A DNA stretch of 64,000 nt from Eucommia ulmoides (lineage: Eukaryota > Streptophyta > Magnoliopsida > Garryales > Eucommiaceae): positions 14,151,001 to 14,215,000 of the forward strand of contig CM028340.1 of the NCBI GenBank assembly GCA_016647705.1, read 5' to 3'. The stretch's first letter is position 1. Every line of letters starts with the position of its first letter. Below are positions 24,251 to 35,399 of the stretch, in pieces. Made by a program: the position numbers and the translations under genes. Under the pieces are notes generated by a model. The model did not search any database and was not told where the DNA came from. It saw nothing but the letters and a program-made list of their open reading frames with translations.

Positions 24251-24638
24251 GAACATGTATCTCAATTCAATTGACATTCACAAAATGACAAAGACAAACA
24301 TAATCTTAATTCAATTGATGTTCACTGTACTTTTGTTCATTGAATGTTCACTAACATGCAAATAGTTAGTTATGTGCATATACTAATTAGAAAGTGAATG
24401 TTCATTGTTGTTTGTCAAATTGAATAGTATACACGAATACTAAAAGAAAAATTAAGGATTCAATACAATGAGAATCTCAACTGATATTATCATCAAGGAA
24501 CATTCAATAACTTACAATTTAGTGAACATTTTGTGTATGAAACTTAATTGTTTGCATAATTTAATAGGAAAGTGATATCGACAAATTAAATTGAAAATCC
24601 TAATAGGACAAACAAAATCCAACAATTCAATACAACCC

Positions 24639-24827
24639 GAAAACTCAAGTGATTAACTTGAAATATAATAAAGATCATATTATTTAATAAAAAACTCCAA
24701 CAATACAACATGAATCATGAATAAAAGGTTGTGAAAACTCAAGTGATTAACTTGAAATATAATAAAGATCATATTATTTAATAAAAAAACTCCAACAATA
24801 CAATATGAATCATGAATAAAAGGTTGT
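24639..24827. repeat. 94-bp tandem duplication
   Basis: The block 24639-24732, starting GAAAACTCAAGTGATTAAC and ending AAAGGTTGT, is repeated at once at 24733-24827 with only one or two changes. This points to a recent slippage or unequal-exchange event. Confidence 0.9.
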
Positions 24828-25492
24828 GAAATGAAAAACAAAGCACATGAACTAAATGCAAGTTTTCTATTTTTTAATGATTTTTAAAAAGTGAACAATA
24901 CGATTACACAAAAACTAACATGTGAGACTCTTCACACATTGTTTATTTTTTAATCTTGAATCCTATTTTAATAAATAAAGACGCTTTAACTTTTTTTGTT
25001 ACACAGAAGAACAGAGAGAGAGAAAAAAAGATGCTCGTAAAATTGAATGACAATTTTCTACGAATAGAAAAAATAAAAGGAGGTAATAATGGAAGTCAAT
25101 AAAAAATTAATTGAATTTCAACTTGCCATAACCGCTCCTTCCTAAAATATATTTTGACTTAAAGAAAGGGCAGTGCGATCACTTTTATTGGACATTCATT
25201 GAAAGAGGATTAAAAAATAAATAATCATTAAGTAAGGCTAAATAAATAACTAATTTACAATAGTGGATAATTTACTAGTGTATCTATCTTTAGGGGATAA
25301 ATAATAAAAAAATCCTTGTGAAATTTACATTTGATATTTTAATTAATGTTATATAAATTGCAATTTACTCCCTTGTACTTAGACTAATTTTCACTTTACT
25401 ATACTTTGAAAATAAGCGCTTTACCTATTTAGACTTTGGACTAAAGTGCAGAAGTTAATTTTTTTCGTTAAATGTAGCGGAATTAATAAAAA

Positions 25493-25497
25493 GACTG
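25493..25497. repeat. Target-site duplication GACTG (left)
   Basis: It is repeated exactly at 27569-27573. Confidence 0.9.
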
Positions 25498-27568
25498 TGT
25501 TAATCCTAAGATTTTGATAAACAATTATGTATTGATATTTTGGTGGAACTAATGTTTAATTGAAGTGTTTCAGTGATTTAAAGTTCCAATAATTAAGACG
25601 TCAAATTAAATGGATACTAAATGAAGATGTCAAGATGATGAAGAAGAATTAAGAGTTTGAAGAAATTAGGAAAAACAACACAGGTGAATCTTAACTCTTA
25701 ATATTCCATTTAGGAACACACACATGACACATAATGTATTTTATCTTTTATGTGTATTTTGATTAAGTGAAATTATTTGCTCCTATGTGAAATAAGAAGA
25801 AATAAATTTGAATAACTAAAATGGAATATAAGAATATTAGTGGAGCTAATTAAGAGAAGAAAATGGTTAAATGAGTAAAATCATAAAAGAAAATGAGTTA
25901 AAAACGTATTCAGAGAAGAGATCCGGTGACAGCAGTCGACTGGTGAGTTGACCGGTGAAAGAAGGTTGAACTCTCTGAATCAAGGAGTCAACTGATAGGT
26001 CGACCGGTGAAAGACGAAAGAACTCTTTGAATGGACAAGTCGACTGCACGGTTGACCAATGAACTACATTGTCTACCTCCTGTATCTCTCAGTCGACTGG
26101 GCAGTCGACTGAACGCGTTGTTTCAAGATACTGTTTGATTCGAGATTATATCCAAAAGCAGCCATTTTTTGTCAGGATTTGAGAGAGATTTCAAAGATAT
26201 TCTCTATATTTAAGATATGATTCATATACTAATTAAATCCTATTAATATGGTTTATTAAATATTAATATTTCTCAATTTGGTACTTGAAATAGATTCTAT
26301 ACTTATTTATTAAGATTGAGAAATACTTTGGGAGTTTAATTGAGATATTTGAAAGATGTTTTTTAGTGGAATTGAATCTAAATGAAGTCCTTATGATATA
26401 AAGGGTCTATAAGAGTTTTTAATTGTCATAACATATGTAAATTAGTCGTTATAAGGCTGATTTCATATTCCTATATATAAACCTGCGAATTTTTATTTAT
26501 GACTAATCATTCTAAGAGAGAGAATTCATATATTATCAAGAGAGATCAGAATATATCAATTGAGTAAGTTTTTCTAAGAGATATCTTATTGAAAATTGAG
26601 TGGGCTTTTCTAAGAGAATCATTTGCTGATCATTGCTGCTACCGATTTGAAGCTACATTGCAATACTGTTTTCTTTCGATGGATTCTGGGTGAGATCTTT
26701 CCAAGTTTCTTATTATTTATTTATTGATTTTATATTTGGAAATTGATCTTAGAAATTATTTTTGATTTTTGAGGAAAATAGTTTTACAAATAATTTCTTG
26801 AATCTGATTATGTGCTCCAATTTGCTATCTATATCTTGTTAAAATCAGATTTTTCTATCTCACGTATTTCTATCACTAGTTGAGATATTAATTGAGTTAT
26901 TATTTATCTGGGGTGGTAGAAGCTCCGAGTGAGATTTACTTCTTATCAATTTTTGTATTAGTGAGTTGTGAAGGGTTAAATACCATTGGGGGTATTTAAT
27001 CAAGGGTAGTCGGGTTTCAGTTTCTTCCTGTAAAGAGATTGAGGTAGTGATTCTTCCTGAATAAGAATTGTGTTTTGAGTAATTTGTAAAGGTTCCATCC
27101 TTACTTGTGAAAATGATAGTTGGAGTGTTTGTGAGAGGTTTTGATTCTTGAGCCTTAGTGTTAAAAAGGATTAAGTTATTCTTTAGCCTGTAAAAAGTAG
27201 AGGTTCTTCCTTAGCTTGAGAAAATGATATTGTAAAGGTTGATTCTGAGCCTATAAAAGAATCGGTGTGCGGATTTGGTTCCTACCTTTAAAGGGATCTT
27301 GGTTTTAGTGGGTGCGACCTCCGTGGAGCTTGGGGGACTGGATTAGCCAAGAGTAGCTTGGTAAACCAGTATAAATATTTTGTGTGCTGCATTACTACTT
27401 TATTATTTTTGTTGTTTGGGTGTGCACATAGATTGATAATATTATGTATTATAAAGGTAATAATTAATTTACATTTAAAATTAATTATTTGATTTATTCG
27501 AGTTTTATTCTAATTATTTTTTAATTACCCAATTCACCCCCCCTCTTGGGTATTCTACTGGGCCAACA
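25498..27568 (+). mobile_element. Solo SIRE-type LTR
   Basis: It begins TGTTAATCCTAAGATTTTGA and ends CTACTGGGCCAACA, matching the termini of the SIRE-type element at 3525-11112 in the opposite orientation. Exact 5-bp duplications flank a single LTR with no interior, the expected product of recombination between two LTRs. A cluster of GTCGAC/GTTGAC palindromes spans about 25934-26112, and a TATA-like CTATATATAA lies at 26471-26480. Confidence 0.92.
25934..26112 (+). promoter_or_regulatory. Palindrome cluster in U3 of solo SIRE LTR
   Basis: GTCGAC, GTTGAC and GTCAAC hexamers recur in the forms CAGTCGACTG, GTTGACCGGTG and GGTCGACCGG. GTTGAC and GTCAAC differ from GTCGAC by one CpG transition and contain TTGAC, the core of WRKY-bound W-boxes. 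The cluster lies about 360 bp upstream of the TATA-like sequence. Confidence 0.5.
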
Positions 27569-27584
27569 GACTGAAATGCCCAAA
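27569..27584. repeat. GACTG duplication, short spacer and CCAAA duplication
   Basis: GACTG (27569-27573) closes the solo LTR insertion. CCAAA (27580-27584) is the left target duplication of the copia element and is repeated exactly at 44697-44701. Confidence 0.9.
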
Positions 27585-28133
27585 TATTAAAATTTTTATA
27601 ATTTTTTAAGCATTAATTAAAATTTCAAAACCTCCATTATAATTTATTATTTTTTTAGTTTTTTATTTGATAATAATTTTAGTTTTTTTTCTCGTATTTA
27701 TTGTCAATTATTTTGTTTAATTATTATTTTCTAATTCCTATAGTTTTTACACTATCTAATTGGGTTGGCAACTCTTTGAAGCATATAGAAAATATGCAAA
27801 GAGTTTTTTCTCTTATTTGTCTATACCTATATAATATTTTCAAGGACAATTCGATAAAAAACAGTTTATTAGTCTTCCAGTGGACATGAACCCCAAGAGA
27901 ATGTGCTTGTGAGTAACGATTGTATCTTGAAGTAGCTATTGCCCAGAATCTTCATTTAGGGAGGTAATCATTAGTTTGGGACAACAATCTTTTGTGTCTC
28001 CTTGAACTTACATGCCAGTTAATTTTTTGTACTTAGTTTCTTATTCATATTTGAGAAGATTATTAGTTATGATCTTGTGATAGTTTTGAATATTTATTTA
28101 AATTATTGTCAAAATCATATTATTTTTCTAACA
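27585..28133 (+). repeat. 5' LTR of copia element
   Basis: It begins TATTAAAATT (TG decayed to TA) and ends TTCTAACA. It aligns with 44144-44696. At the place of the TATA box in the 3' LTR this copy reads TATCTAATTG (27753-27762), so its promoter is probably dead. Confidence 0.88.
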
Positions 28134-28281
28134 ATCTAAAGTAACGACTAATAGTTATATTTTATAAACTTGATTGTTTTGAGATAAGACGCTTTCAAAT
28201 TTTATTTTTAAAAAAAGTATATTAACTTTTGAAAGAAATAATATTTTTTTCAAAGTGTTTTTTACCCATTAGTTTATTTCA
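28134..28281 (+). other. Leader after copia 5' LTR
   Basis: AT-rich sequence with no recognisable initiator-Met primer-binding site immediately after the LTR; the site may have decayed. The 12-bp SINE target copy begins at 28282. Confidence 0.4.
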
Positions 28282-28556
28282 TCAAGTGTTGCTTATACCC
28301 AAGAGGGGTTAGTCCAATTGGCAAGGGGAAGTGTCATCTTTTCTTGTCAACCAGGGTTTGACTCTTATGGGGAGCACTCTGGGATTAAATCTTAAATTTA
28401 ATCCTGAATAAATTAGGCTAATGTGGGAGAGTGTGCCCTTAAGATAGCTCGGGGTAGTGATTAATTGAGGTATGCGTAAGTTGACTCGAATAACACCTTA
28501 CTGTAAAAATAATAATAATAACAATAATAAAATAAAATAAAAATTCAAGTGTTGCT
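28282..28556. repeat. 12-bp target duplication flanking a SINE
   Basis: TCAAGTGTTGCT occurs at 28282-28293 and again at 28545-28556. A duplication of this length is typical of LINE-mediated insertion. Confidence 0.85.
28294..28544 (+). mobile_element. tRNA-derived SINE
   Basis: The body of about 250 bp begins near TATACCCAAGAGG. An A-box-like TTAGTCCAATTGGC lies at about 28309-28322. A B-box-like GGTTTGACTC lies near 28355-28364, one C-to-T change from GGTTCGACTC. These are the internal RNA polymerase III promoter boxes. The 3' end is an AATAATAAT/AAAATAAAAT tail. Exact 12-bp direct repeats flank it. No protein is encoded; a LINE reverse transcriptase would have moved it. It sits in the untranslated leader of the copia element. 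Confidence 0.87.
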
Positions 28557-28907
28557 CATATTTTTTAGTTATATTGCAATTTAATTTTTTTTTTTTTTTA
28601 CCTTTATCTCTTCAATCTTAAATGACAAAATTGATAATATTTATAATTATATAAATCATGAATGATATAATTTATTATTTATTAAATTTATAAATTGAGT
28701 TACTAACTATATCAATATTGCAAAACAATTATGTGTCTTGACTAAAATATTTATTATAAACATTTGTGTAATTTGTTCAAATAGTTTATTTATTTTCATT
28801 GTTCATAGTTCTTATATCTATATATATATATATATATCTTTGTGCTTAATTATCATAAAGTGATAATTCAATTTCTTTATAGTCTTTTGTATCTATATAT
28901 CATTATC

Positions 28908-29361
28908 ATGGCTCGTTTAGATGAAGTTAATAGTGTTAAACCTGAAAAATTTAGTGGCTAGTACTTTCGTAAATGGCAAAACCAACTTCACTATTGACTT
29001 ATTGTACGAGGTTTAATATCATCCATGGATGATTATCTTCTTCATCTTGGCTCATTGCACCTAAACAAATCAATTACCATTGTCTTCATAGAATCCTTAG
29101 TGCTTTGTCTGATCGTCTCTATGATGTTTTAAAATTCAATCTATTCTGCTAAAGAACTTTGGAATATTTTAGAAGCTAAGTATGGTATTGATGATGTTAG
29201 AATTAAGAGATTTGATATTTCTCTATTCAATAATTATAAAATGCTGGACAACAAGTCCGCAGGATATCAAATTCACCTGTTTAAGGAATATTTAAGAAGA
29301 GTGGAAAAAAAATTATATTGTTCTTAGTGAAGACTTTAAGGTTTTATGCCTTATAGATAAA
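28908..29361 (+). pseudogene. Copia gag, 5' part (interrupted by Helitron)
   Basis: The ATG at 28908 opens a protein with a VKPEKFSG start, then FRKWQNQLHY, which matches the FxGxNFxRWQxxM-type opening of copia Gag. Near 29150, AKELWNILEAKYG matches the conserved AKEMWDxLExxYG helix of the UBN2 gag domain. Stops occur after KFSG and later. The frame runs into the Helitron at 29361 and resumes at 37981. Gag forms the particle around element RNA. Confidence 0.85.
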
Positions 29362-29393
29362 CTAGGGTATAACCCGTGCCTGAAGGCACGGGT
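29362..29393 (-). terminator. Helitron 3' terminal hairpin and CTAG end
   Basis: The stem is 29372-29380 against 29385-29393 with a 4-nt loop. CTAG occupies 29362-29365 on both strands. This is the structure that ends rolling-circle transfer in Helitrons. Confidence 0.9.
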
Positions 29394-29967
29394 GAAAAAA
29401 AAAAAGAACCTAAAAAATATTGATATATTCTCTTCGATTTATACAATATTCTACACATGTTTCATTAAATACCAACAAAATAATATATATCTGTTATACA
29501 AAGATATTAGACTATTAAAATAATACTACACACAACTCAAAAAATCAAAACAAAAATAATTTCAAATTTGTACTCAATAATCTAAAATTCAATCATTGAT
29601 TACACTTAATCATTTAACAATGACTGTTTTTTTTTTTTTTTTTTTTTGAAACCATACTCGTTAAACGTTTGAAACCTTGCAACTTGTGAGAAGATGAAAG
29701 AGTGTTTGGTGTGCAAGAACTTCCAAATGATCATTTTTTGCTTAACATTCATCTGTTAGTAAAAAGAGAAGTATTTAATCAAATAACCACTTGAACTTTG
29801 GAGTCCATGCGAAAAAAGCCTAGGAGAACCAAAAACATAATTAAAAATCTGGGAACAAAATAAAAAATCTAAAAATCACACCTCTAATTCAACTGCATGC
29901 TATTCCGCATCACACCGAAAATATAATAAAAAATCTGGGAACAAAATAAAAAAATCTAGAAATCATA

Positions 29968-30133
29968 CCTCTATAATTGAACTGCATATTGTTCCACCTC
30001 ACCCCCTCCAACACCTCAAACCAAAACGTCGACGTAGAGTCCGCCTTCCTCACGAAGTGCTTGATGTTCTGCCAAAACACACTGTTGTGAAGCCCCAAGT
30101 TCATGATGATGGTGTGTGGAACCACCTCGTCGG
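29968..30133 (-). pseudogene. Exon-like fragment in Helitron, unidentified
   Basis: On the minus strand a clean, GC-richer frame includes PHTIIMNLGLHNSVFWQN and then VLEGVRWNNMQFNYR, ending at AG/GTATGA, a possible splice donor near 29968. Its composition differs from the AT-rich surroundings, as expected for captured coding DNA. I do not recognise the family. No start codon or upstream acceptor is clear. Confidence 0.45.
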
Positions 30134-30339
30134 GAAAAAAAAATAAAAAAAATTCTAGAACACTATCAAAAAATATAAAAATAACCTACTTTTTCGAAAT
30201 TGAAAACCAAGAGACCCTCTTCAATAATTAAAAAGACAGTACAAAGACACAAAAGGGGGGAAAAAACCAAAAGCAAACGAACAAAATGAATCAACAAATA
30301 GAGGATTGGACTGCAATTGTATGTATTTACTGGATATTT

Positions 30340-30450
30340 TTTTACCATAACAATGGCTGTCAGAAATTTTAAAACAAAAGATCACTGCAGCAAATAGCAC
30401 TACCATGAAACCACCAATCATTGTCTGCCACCAAGTGTCAGATATGGGAC
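30340..30450 (-). pseudogene. Exon-like fragment with a membrane segment
   Basis: The minus strand encodes SRCPISDTWWQT followed by the hydrophobic MIGGFMVVLFAAVIFCF, which looks like a single membrane span, then polar residues and a stop. It lies downstream of three other exon-like pieces in the same orientation and may be the last exon of the same captured gene. The product is unidentified. Confidence 0.45.
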
Positions 30451-30577
30451 ACCTTGAATAGCTAACTACATCGAAATACCACTTGTTAAGAGAACAAATA
30501 AATGATGAATGAATCGACCCTTTAAGATCAAGAAAAGCGGGCAAAGTACACAAAGGTACATAGACACAGTTAATTAC

Positions 30578-30739
30578 CTCCATGCACTTGAATTAATAGG
30601 CTCGCCCACACTTCCAAGGACCATCATAGATTTGCAGGAAAACAATGACATACTAAATGATCATTGTGAACAAAAATTCATCAGAAATGCATTGAAAAAG
30701 TCTCGCTCCCTCGAAATACATAAGTCCATGTAAAGTGTA
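30578..30739 (-). pseudogene. Exon-like fragment with splice signals
   Basis: A pyrimidine-rich TTTTCTCAG acceptor precedes the segment and GAG/GTAATT follows it. The 162-bp segment reads GLMYFEGARLFQCISDEF in its first half and YDGPWKCGR in its second, with two in-frame stops. The splice sites plus protein-like composition suggest a captured exon from a host gene that has since decayed. The family is unknown. Confidence 0.5.
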
Positions 30740-30867
30740 CTGAGAAAATAAAGATGACAACTCGGTAAGAGATTTTTTCAACCTGCTAACATTAACTAAC
30801 TTATTGATCACTTTGACCTAATAGTCATAAAAAAAATTGAAATACAACGTACACAAACTTGTTCGAC

Positions 30868-30954
30868 CCACACTTTTGCGACCCTAGGGAATGACACTAT
30901 CATTGTCATCCAACTGCGTATTTGCCAATCCTTGGTATTCCTCAGGGCCACAAT
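30868..30954 (-). pseudogene. Exon-like fragment with acceptor site
   Basis: GCTTTAG precedes a frame reading CGPEEYQGLANTQLDDND, then a stop. A GTACGT donor-like sequence lies near 30868. It is positioned between the possible first exon (31136-31259) and the next exon-like segment (30578-30739), all on the minus strand. Confidence 0.45.
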
Positions 30955-31135
30955 CTAAAGCGATAAATGGTTAGCTGTTGGAAAGTTTGAATAAATTGGT
31001 TGAGATATTGCCAAGATCCTAGGAGATTTCCTATTTGTAAAAATAAAACAATGGAAAAAACAGGGGAAGAAGAAATCGAAAAAACAGGGAATGGGGACTT
31101 GAAATTGTTGAGAGAAAATCTGATTTTTGGTCTAC

Positions 31136-31259
31136 CTTCGGTGCAAAGGAAGGATTTGTCGTTCCAGGTGTTTGGGAAATGGGGATTAGAACTTCCGCAG
31201 TTGAAGTGATTGTTTTTGCAGAATAAATCTTGTGAACGAATAACTGCAGCTGCAGCCAT
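31136..31259 (-). pseudogene. Possible captured first exon, transit-peptide-like
   Basis: The ATG at 31259 starts MAAAAVIRSQDLF, continuing with Asn-, Ser- and Lys-rich sequence low in acidic residues, as in plastid transit peptides. A donor-like GAAG/GTAGAC is at 31136. I infer a captured first exon of a nuclear gene for a plastid protein. Together with the three segments below it this could be one four-exon gene fragment. An open frame alone is weak evidence, and I cannot name the gene. Confidence 0.4.
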
Positions 31260-31962
31260 TCTCGTATGAGAGAGAAAATCAAGAAATGAAGAAAGAAAAA
31301 ACAGAGAAATAATGCAGCTTACCCACAAAATTAGAAGAGTCGGTGCAAAACGCAAGATATATAAAGGCGAGAAGAAACATGTGGAGTTGGGATAATAATA
31401 TATCAAGTAAACAAACTGCAAAAATAATGTCATTTAAACAACACATTAAAACCACACTAAGGTAGTGTTCGCTTGATCGAAAATGGAAGTTCAGAATTTG
31501 AATTGGGGTCAGAGACTCAGAAATGAACCAACATAATAATAATATTATAAAAAAAATAAAAAAAAAATAAAAGATAAAATTCCCAATTTTGATGCTAAAC
31601 ACCAACTGTGCAACCACATCAAGATAGAAATAACCATTTCTATTTTAAAAAATAAAATTAAAGCAACTATTGCATTCAGTTTGAAAAACAATGATTAATT
31701 TCCGAAACTTCTTCGAATCAAGAACCAAAAAATATTTTTTTTTAAAATAAAGCAATCACTGTAAATTTTAGATAACCTACTTCCAAAATCATTTAGGATA
31801 ACAATGAACTAATGAAGACAACATTAATAAACACAACCATTAACAATCATGCACAACAACCAACACGATGAACTTTAACAATACGACAAATAATGACAAT
31901 TAATTATATACATTATAAACTGAGTAATAATAAGTCCACCACCCAGGACTACTGGAACTTAC

Positions 31963-32088
31963 CTTAATCACCGAAAATATATTTCTACAGCATAGTTCTA
32001 TAAGCTGTTATCCGATCCGTTGCAACATCAATTCCAGTCATAGAAACTGAACCTCCAGGAAGGTCGAGCATCAGACAAAGCCTAGCAC
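31963..32088 (-). pseudogene. Exon-like fragment, unidentified
   Basis: The 126-bp minus-strand segment has an acceptor (ATTTCTTTAG) on one side and a strong donor (AAG/GTAAGT) on the other. One frame reads ARLCLMLDLPGGSVSMTG and continues IDVATDRITAYR before a stop near its end. It has the look of a captured exon from a gene other than the four-piece one nearer 31 kb. The product is not recognised. Confidence 0.5.
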
Positions 32089-35000
32089 CTAAAGAAATAA
32101 TAAAAGTAAAAATTAATTAAGAATGGACATTTTAAATAGTTTTCACTCAACATTAGAGAGAGGAAGGGGATAGAAATAGTAGGATTCAACTCCTCAATAT
32201 TGGCAAAGGAAAAAACAATGACGACTTTTAACACTACTACAATGATTTTCTATATCCAATGTGCATTATTGATGTCTATATATGCATACTATAAAAAATA
32301 AATAGTATTTGTAGTGTAAAATGAAACTGGATTCAAAGTAGTTGTCACAATAAAGTTATTCCCACATTTGTACTTTTGTTCCAAGTTTTTAGAGTACATA
32401 AACAGAAATATGGGAATAGAAGCACTAAACAAACGCCATCTAAAGAACTAAAAAAAACAAAAAATAGTACCAACGTCTGAGTAAGTTCAACTAACAAACT
32501 ATGAAGTAAATAAATAGAAAATAAATCAAATAATAATTTTGTCCATCTAGAAAGTTTAATTTTAGCACTTTTTAGAATTAAGAAGAAATATTAGTTTTTT
32601 TTTTTTTTTTTTCCGGAAGGTGGTCAATTGTAGATTTTTTGAAAAATAGCAAAGAGGATAGAATCACCAACTACATTATCGATAATGTGCACTAACCTTC
32701 TACTCGTTACAGTCCAATCAACTCCCATGCTTCGTTAATTTGATTAGAGTCCTAAATGCTATGAATTTATTTTTTAAAAACAAATTAGCAAACAGATAGG
32801 CTGAATAGAAATAATCGAAACGAAATAGTCATTAAGAAAAAATAAATAAAAATAAGCAGGATTCACAAACAGTAAATTCAAAATGGGAAACACAATTTTT
32901 TTTTTAAAAAAAAATAAATTTGTTCCTAAAAAATTGAAAACAAAAACAAAAACAGAAATGCCTCTTAAATAATGGAAACAAAAATAAATTTCTCAGAACA
33001 ACTGTATTTTGGTTTGAGAATTAAAAGGCAATTAATGGTAATTAGATATTAAGTGAGAAAATAGTAACGGAATTTAGAAATGAAGTGTGTGTGAAGTTTG
33101 GAACAGAAATAGATACACAAACAAACTACTCATCATCTAGAATTACCGACTACATTGTCGATCAACTCACATGCTTCATCAATTTGATTAGAGCCATGAA
33201 CCTAATGAAAAATAAAGATCATCAGTCAAAAGAATGAGACAAATGTTACGGCGACGAAGAACAAAAAGAAATAGAAAAATTTATGAGAAAAACCAAATAA
33301 GGTATACTAAAATGCAAAATAAACCCAGAAAATGGTAAAATCTAACACCAAAAAAAAAAAAAAAAAAAACATGAAGAAGTTGTCAATTGGATATTAAATT
33401 GTATGTCTCAACCACTTCCATGCTCTCCCAGATCTAGAACCAATATATAAAACCAAAGGTAAGAGTTATTTGCCAAGTGACGACAACCTTCATATCTCAA
33501 GCCATTGATTACAAATGAAGTGCAATCACCGATTCCATATCCCAACTCCACAGACAATGATTTGACGATCATGAATCACAATCACAGAAAATCAGACCAA
33601 AAATATATTTAAAAAAAAATCCAATCTATTCAAAAATAGAAATTTTTGAATAATGTACAATTGTTCAGAAACCGATTGTTGGGATTCCTGAGATGAGTAT
33701 GGCTATATTTAAAAAAATAGCCAATTAATCCAATTTCAATAAATAAATAAATAAAAGGCAACTCAGTGCTATAAAGTTACTGCTATGCGCTGGTCCGAGG
33801 AATAGCCGTCTTTGGCTAAATCAAACAAATCACTCATAATTAAACAAAATTGAACTCGACAATTGTATAAGTTGAAGAAAACCGTCTAAATTTTCTTTAC
33901 CTGTTTTCCCCTCAAATGTAATCGTCGCCTTTTTCTCGTCCTTTGCAACATTGTTGTATCCAGCAGCGCCTGCTCCCTAACCGTCGATTCTATCTCCCAA
34001 CTCCACAGACAATGATACGCAGATAGGGGATCACAATCACCTAAAATCAGACAAAAAAAAAATCGAGCATAAAAAACAATGGCCAATTAATTCAAAAATG
34101 GAGATTTTAGAATAATGAACTATTGTGTTTCACATTAAGTCATCAAGAGATGTCGGTAGATATAGTGGTGGCAGTGTCCTGCAAGTGGGAAAGGCACCTG
34201 CTTTACATTGCACTCTTAAAAAAACACTAAAATTCAGCATTACATAAAAAATAAAAAGAAGAAGAAGAAGGTAGAGCAACCCTACAACTAATTTTACATA
34301 TTAAAAAGAAAAAGAAAAAAACAACAACACCACAGCTAATTTTTGTTCATCAGTAGCATACCCTACAAACTGAGGTATAACCCCACAACATTCTTCAAAT
34401 GAAGCCAAGAAATCATGATTTTTCAAAAGAATGAGATATCCTTCCCAACCTAAGCCTCCAAAAAAATGTCTTAAAATAAAAATAAAAATTCAAGACCATT
34501 TTGATCTCAATATCGCTTGAAACCTTATAATGTTAGAAATATAGAAACACTGAATCCAATAAACAAAAATAGGCGCAAGCAATCTATGAATGAATACTTA
34601 AACCCTAAACATAAATGCCAGATTGAACGAAAACCCTAAACACCTACGTCTCTCACACAGTAAAAAAGAAGCTGTTTTGATTGATACAAAGCCCTATTCT
34701 ATGTTTTTTGTCTATTGCGAAGATCGATTTGAGCTGCTTGCTTTCTTCAAGAACCAACACCGAGACCAACTCTCCTCCGTACCTGTCTGTTTGTCTCAAA
34801 TTGTTCCTGTGGATCACTCAAGACCTTCAAGCACAGACGGACAAAAAAAAACATAGAAAAAAATCATCTAGATCTTCTATTTGGATGTTTTCAACACTGC
34901 ATTGGTTTCTATACGATCAATTGTTCATAAGTGTTGTTCATGCAATTAAGAAGAACATATGACATTAAGAACAATCAAATGCTCTAGATCCTAATTAGTA

Positions 35001-35399
35001 TCTATCATCAACCAAACCAGATGATAAAAACTTTCTCACTCAATAGTTAATGCAACTCAAATAGGGAAAACTTCCCTTCAAATATCAAAAGGAGCATTAA
35101 ATTTCACTGTTAACATCAAGCAAATGTGATTGGAAATAAAAGAAAAGGCGTGCATTATCATCTTACCAGTTATTGAAATCAGAGATAACTTGAACAAACT
35201 GAAATTGAAACCAAATGGAGAGGTAATCATTTAGAAGAAGTACCAATTGCATGAACAGAAATCGGTGAATACTAAAATCAATTGAAAAAATAAATTAGGA
35301 AAATTGCAAAAAACGTCCAATTAAAGAAAACACTATAATTTTTTTACCTGTCGCCGATTCCATCTCCATTATTCGCAGACTATATTTTCTCAACTCCAT
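32089..35399. other. Helitron interior without recognisable genes
   Basis: AT-rich sequence with several A runs. Two internal duplications are visible: 32660-32760 resembles 33130-33200 (CTACATT.TCGAT ... TTTGATTAGAG), and 33530-33650 resembles 33980-34100 (CCCAACTCCACAGACAATGA). No protein-like frame beyond these. Confidence 0.5.

Larger units (their letters stand above)
23839..25497. other. AT-rich spacer without genes
   Basis: The first five bases are the right-hand GCAAG duplication. It contains an (ATT)n run at about 23910-23935, an (AT)n run at 24225-24250 and a 94-bp tandem duplication at 24639-24827. No coding sequence, RNA gene or element terminus was found. Confidence 0.6.

Noticed and set aside
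25220-25497. Possible Mutator-like terminal sequence (AAAAAATCCTTGTG ...)
   Set aside because: It resembles common plant MULE arms only loosely, and I found no matching inverted arm or 9-bp duplication.
30942-31617. Long overlapping hydrophobic minus-strand frames
   Set aside because: Most of the frame crosses T-rich intron-like or intergenic sequence. Only 31136-31259 is retained as a possible exon.
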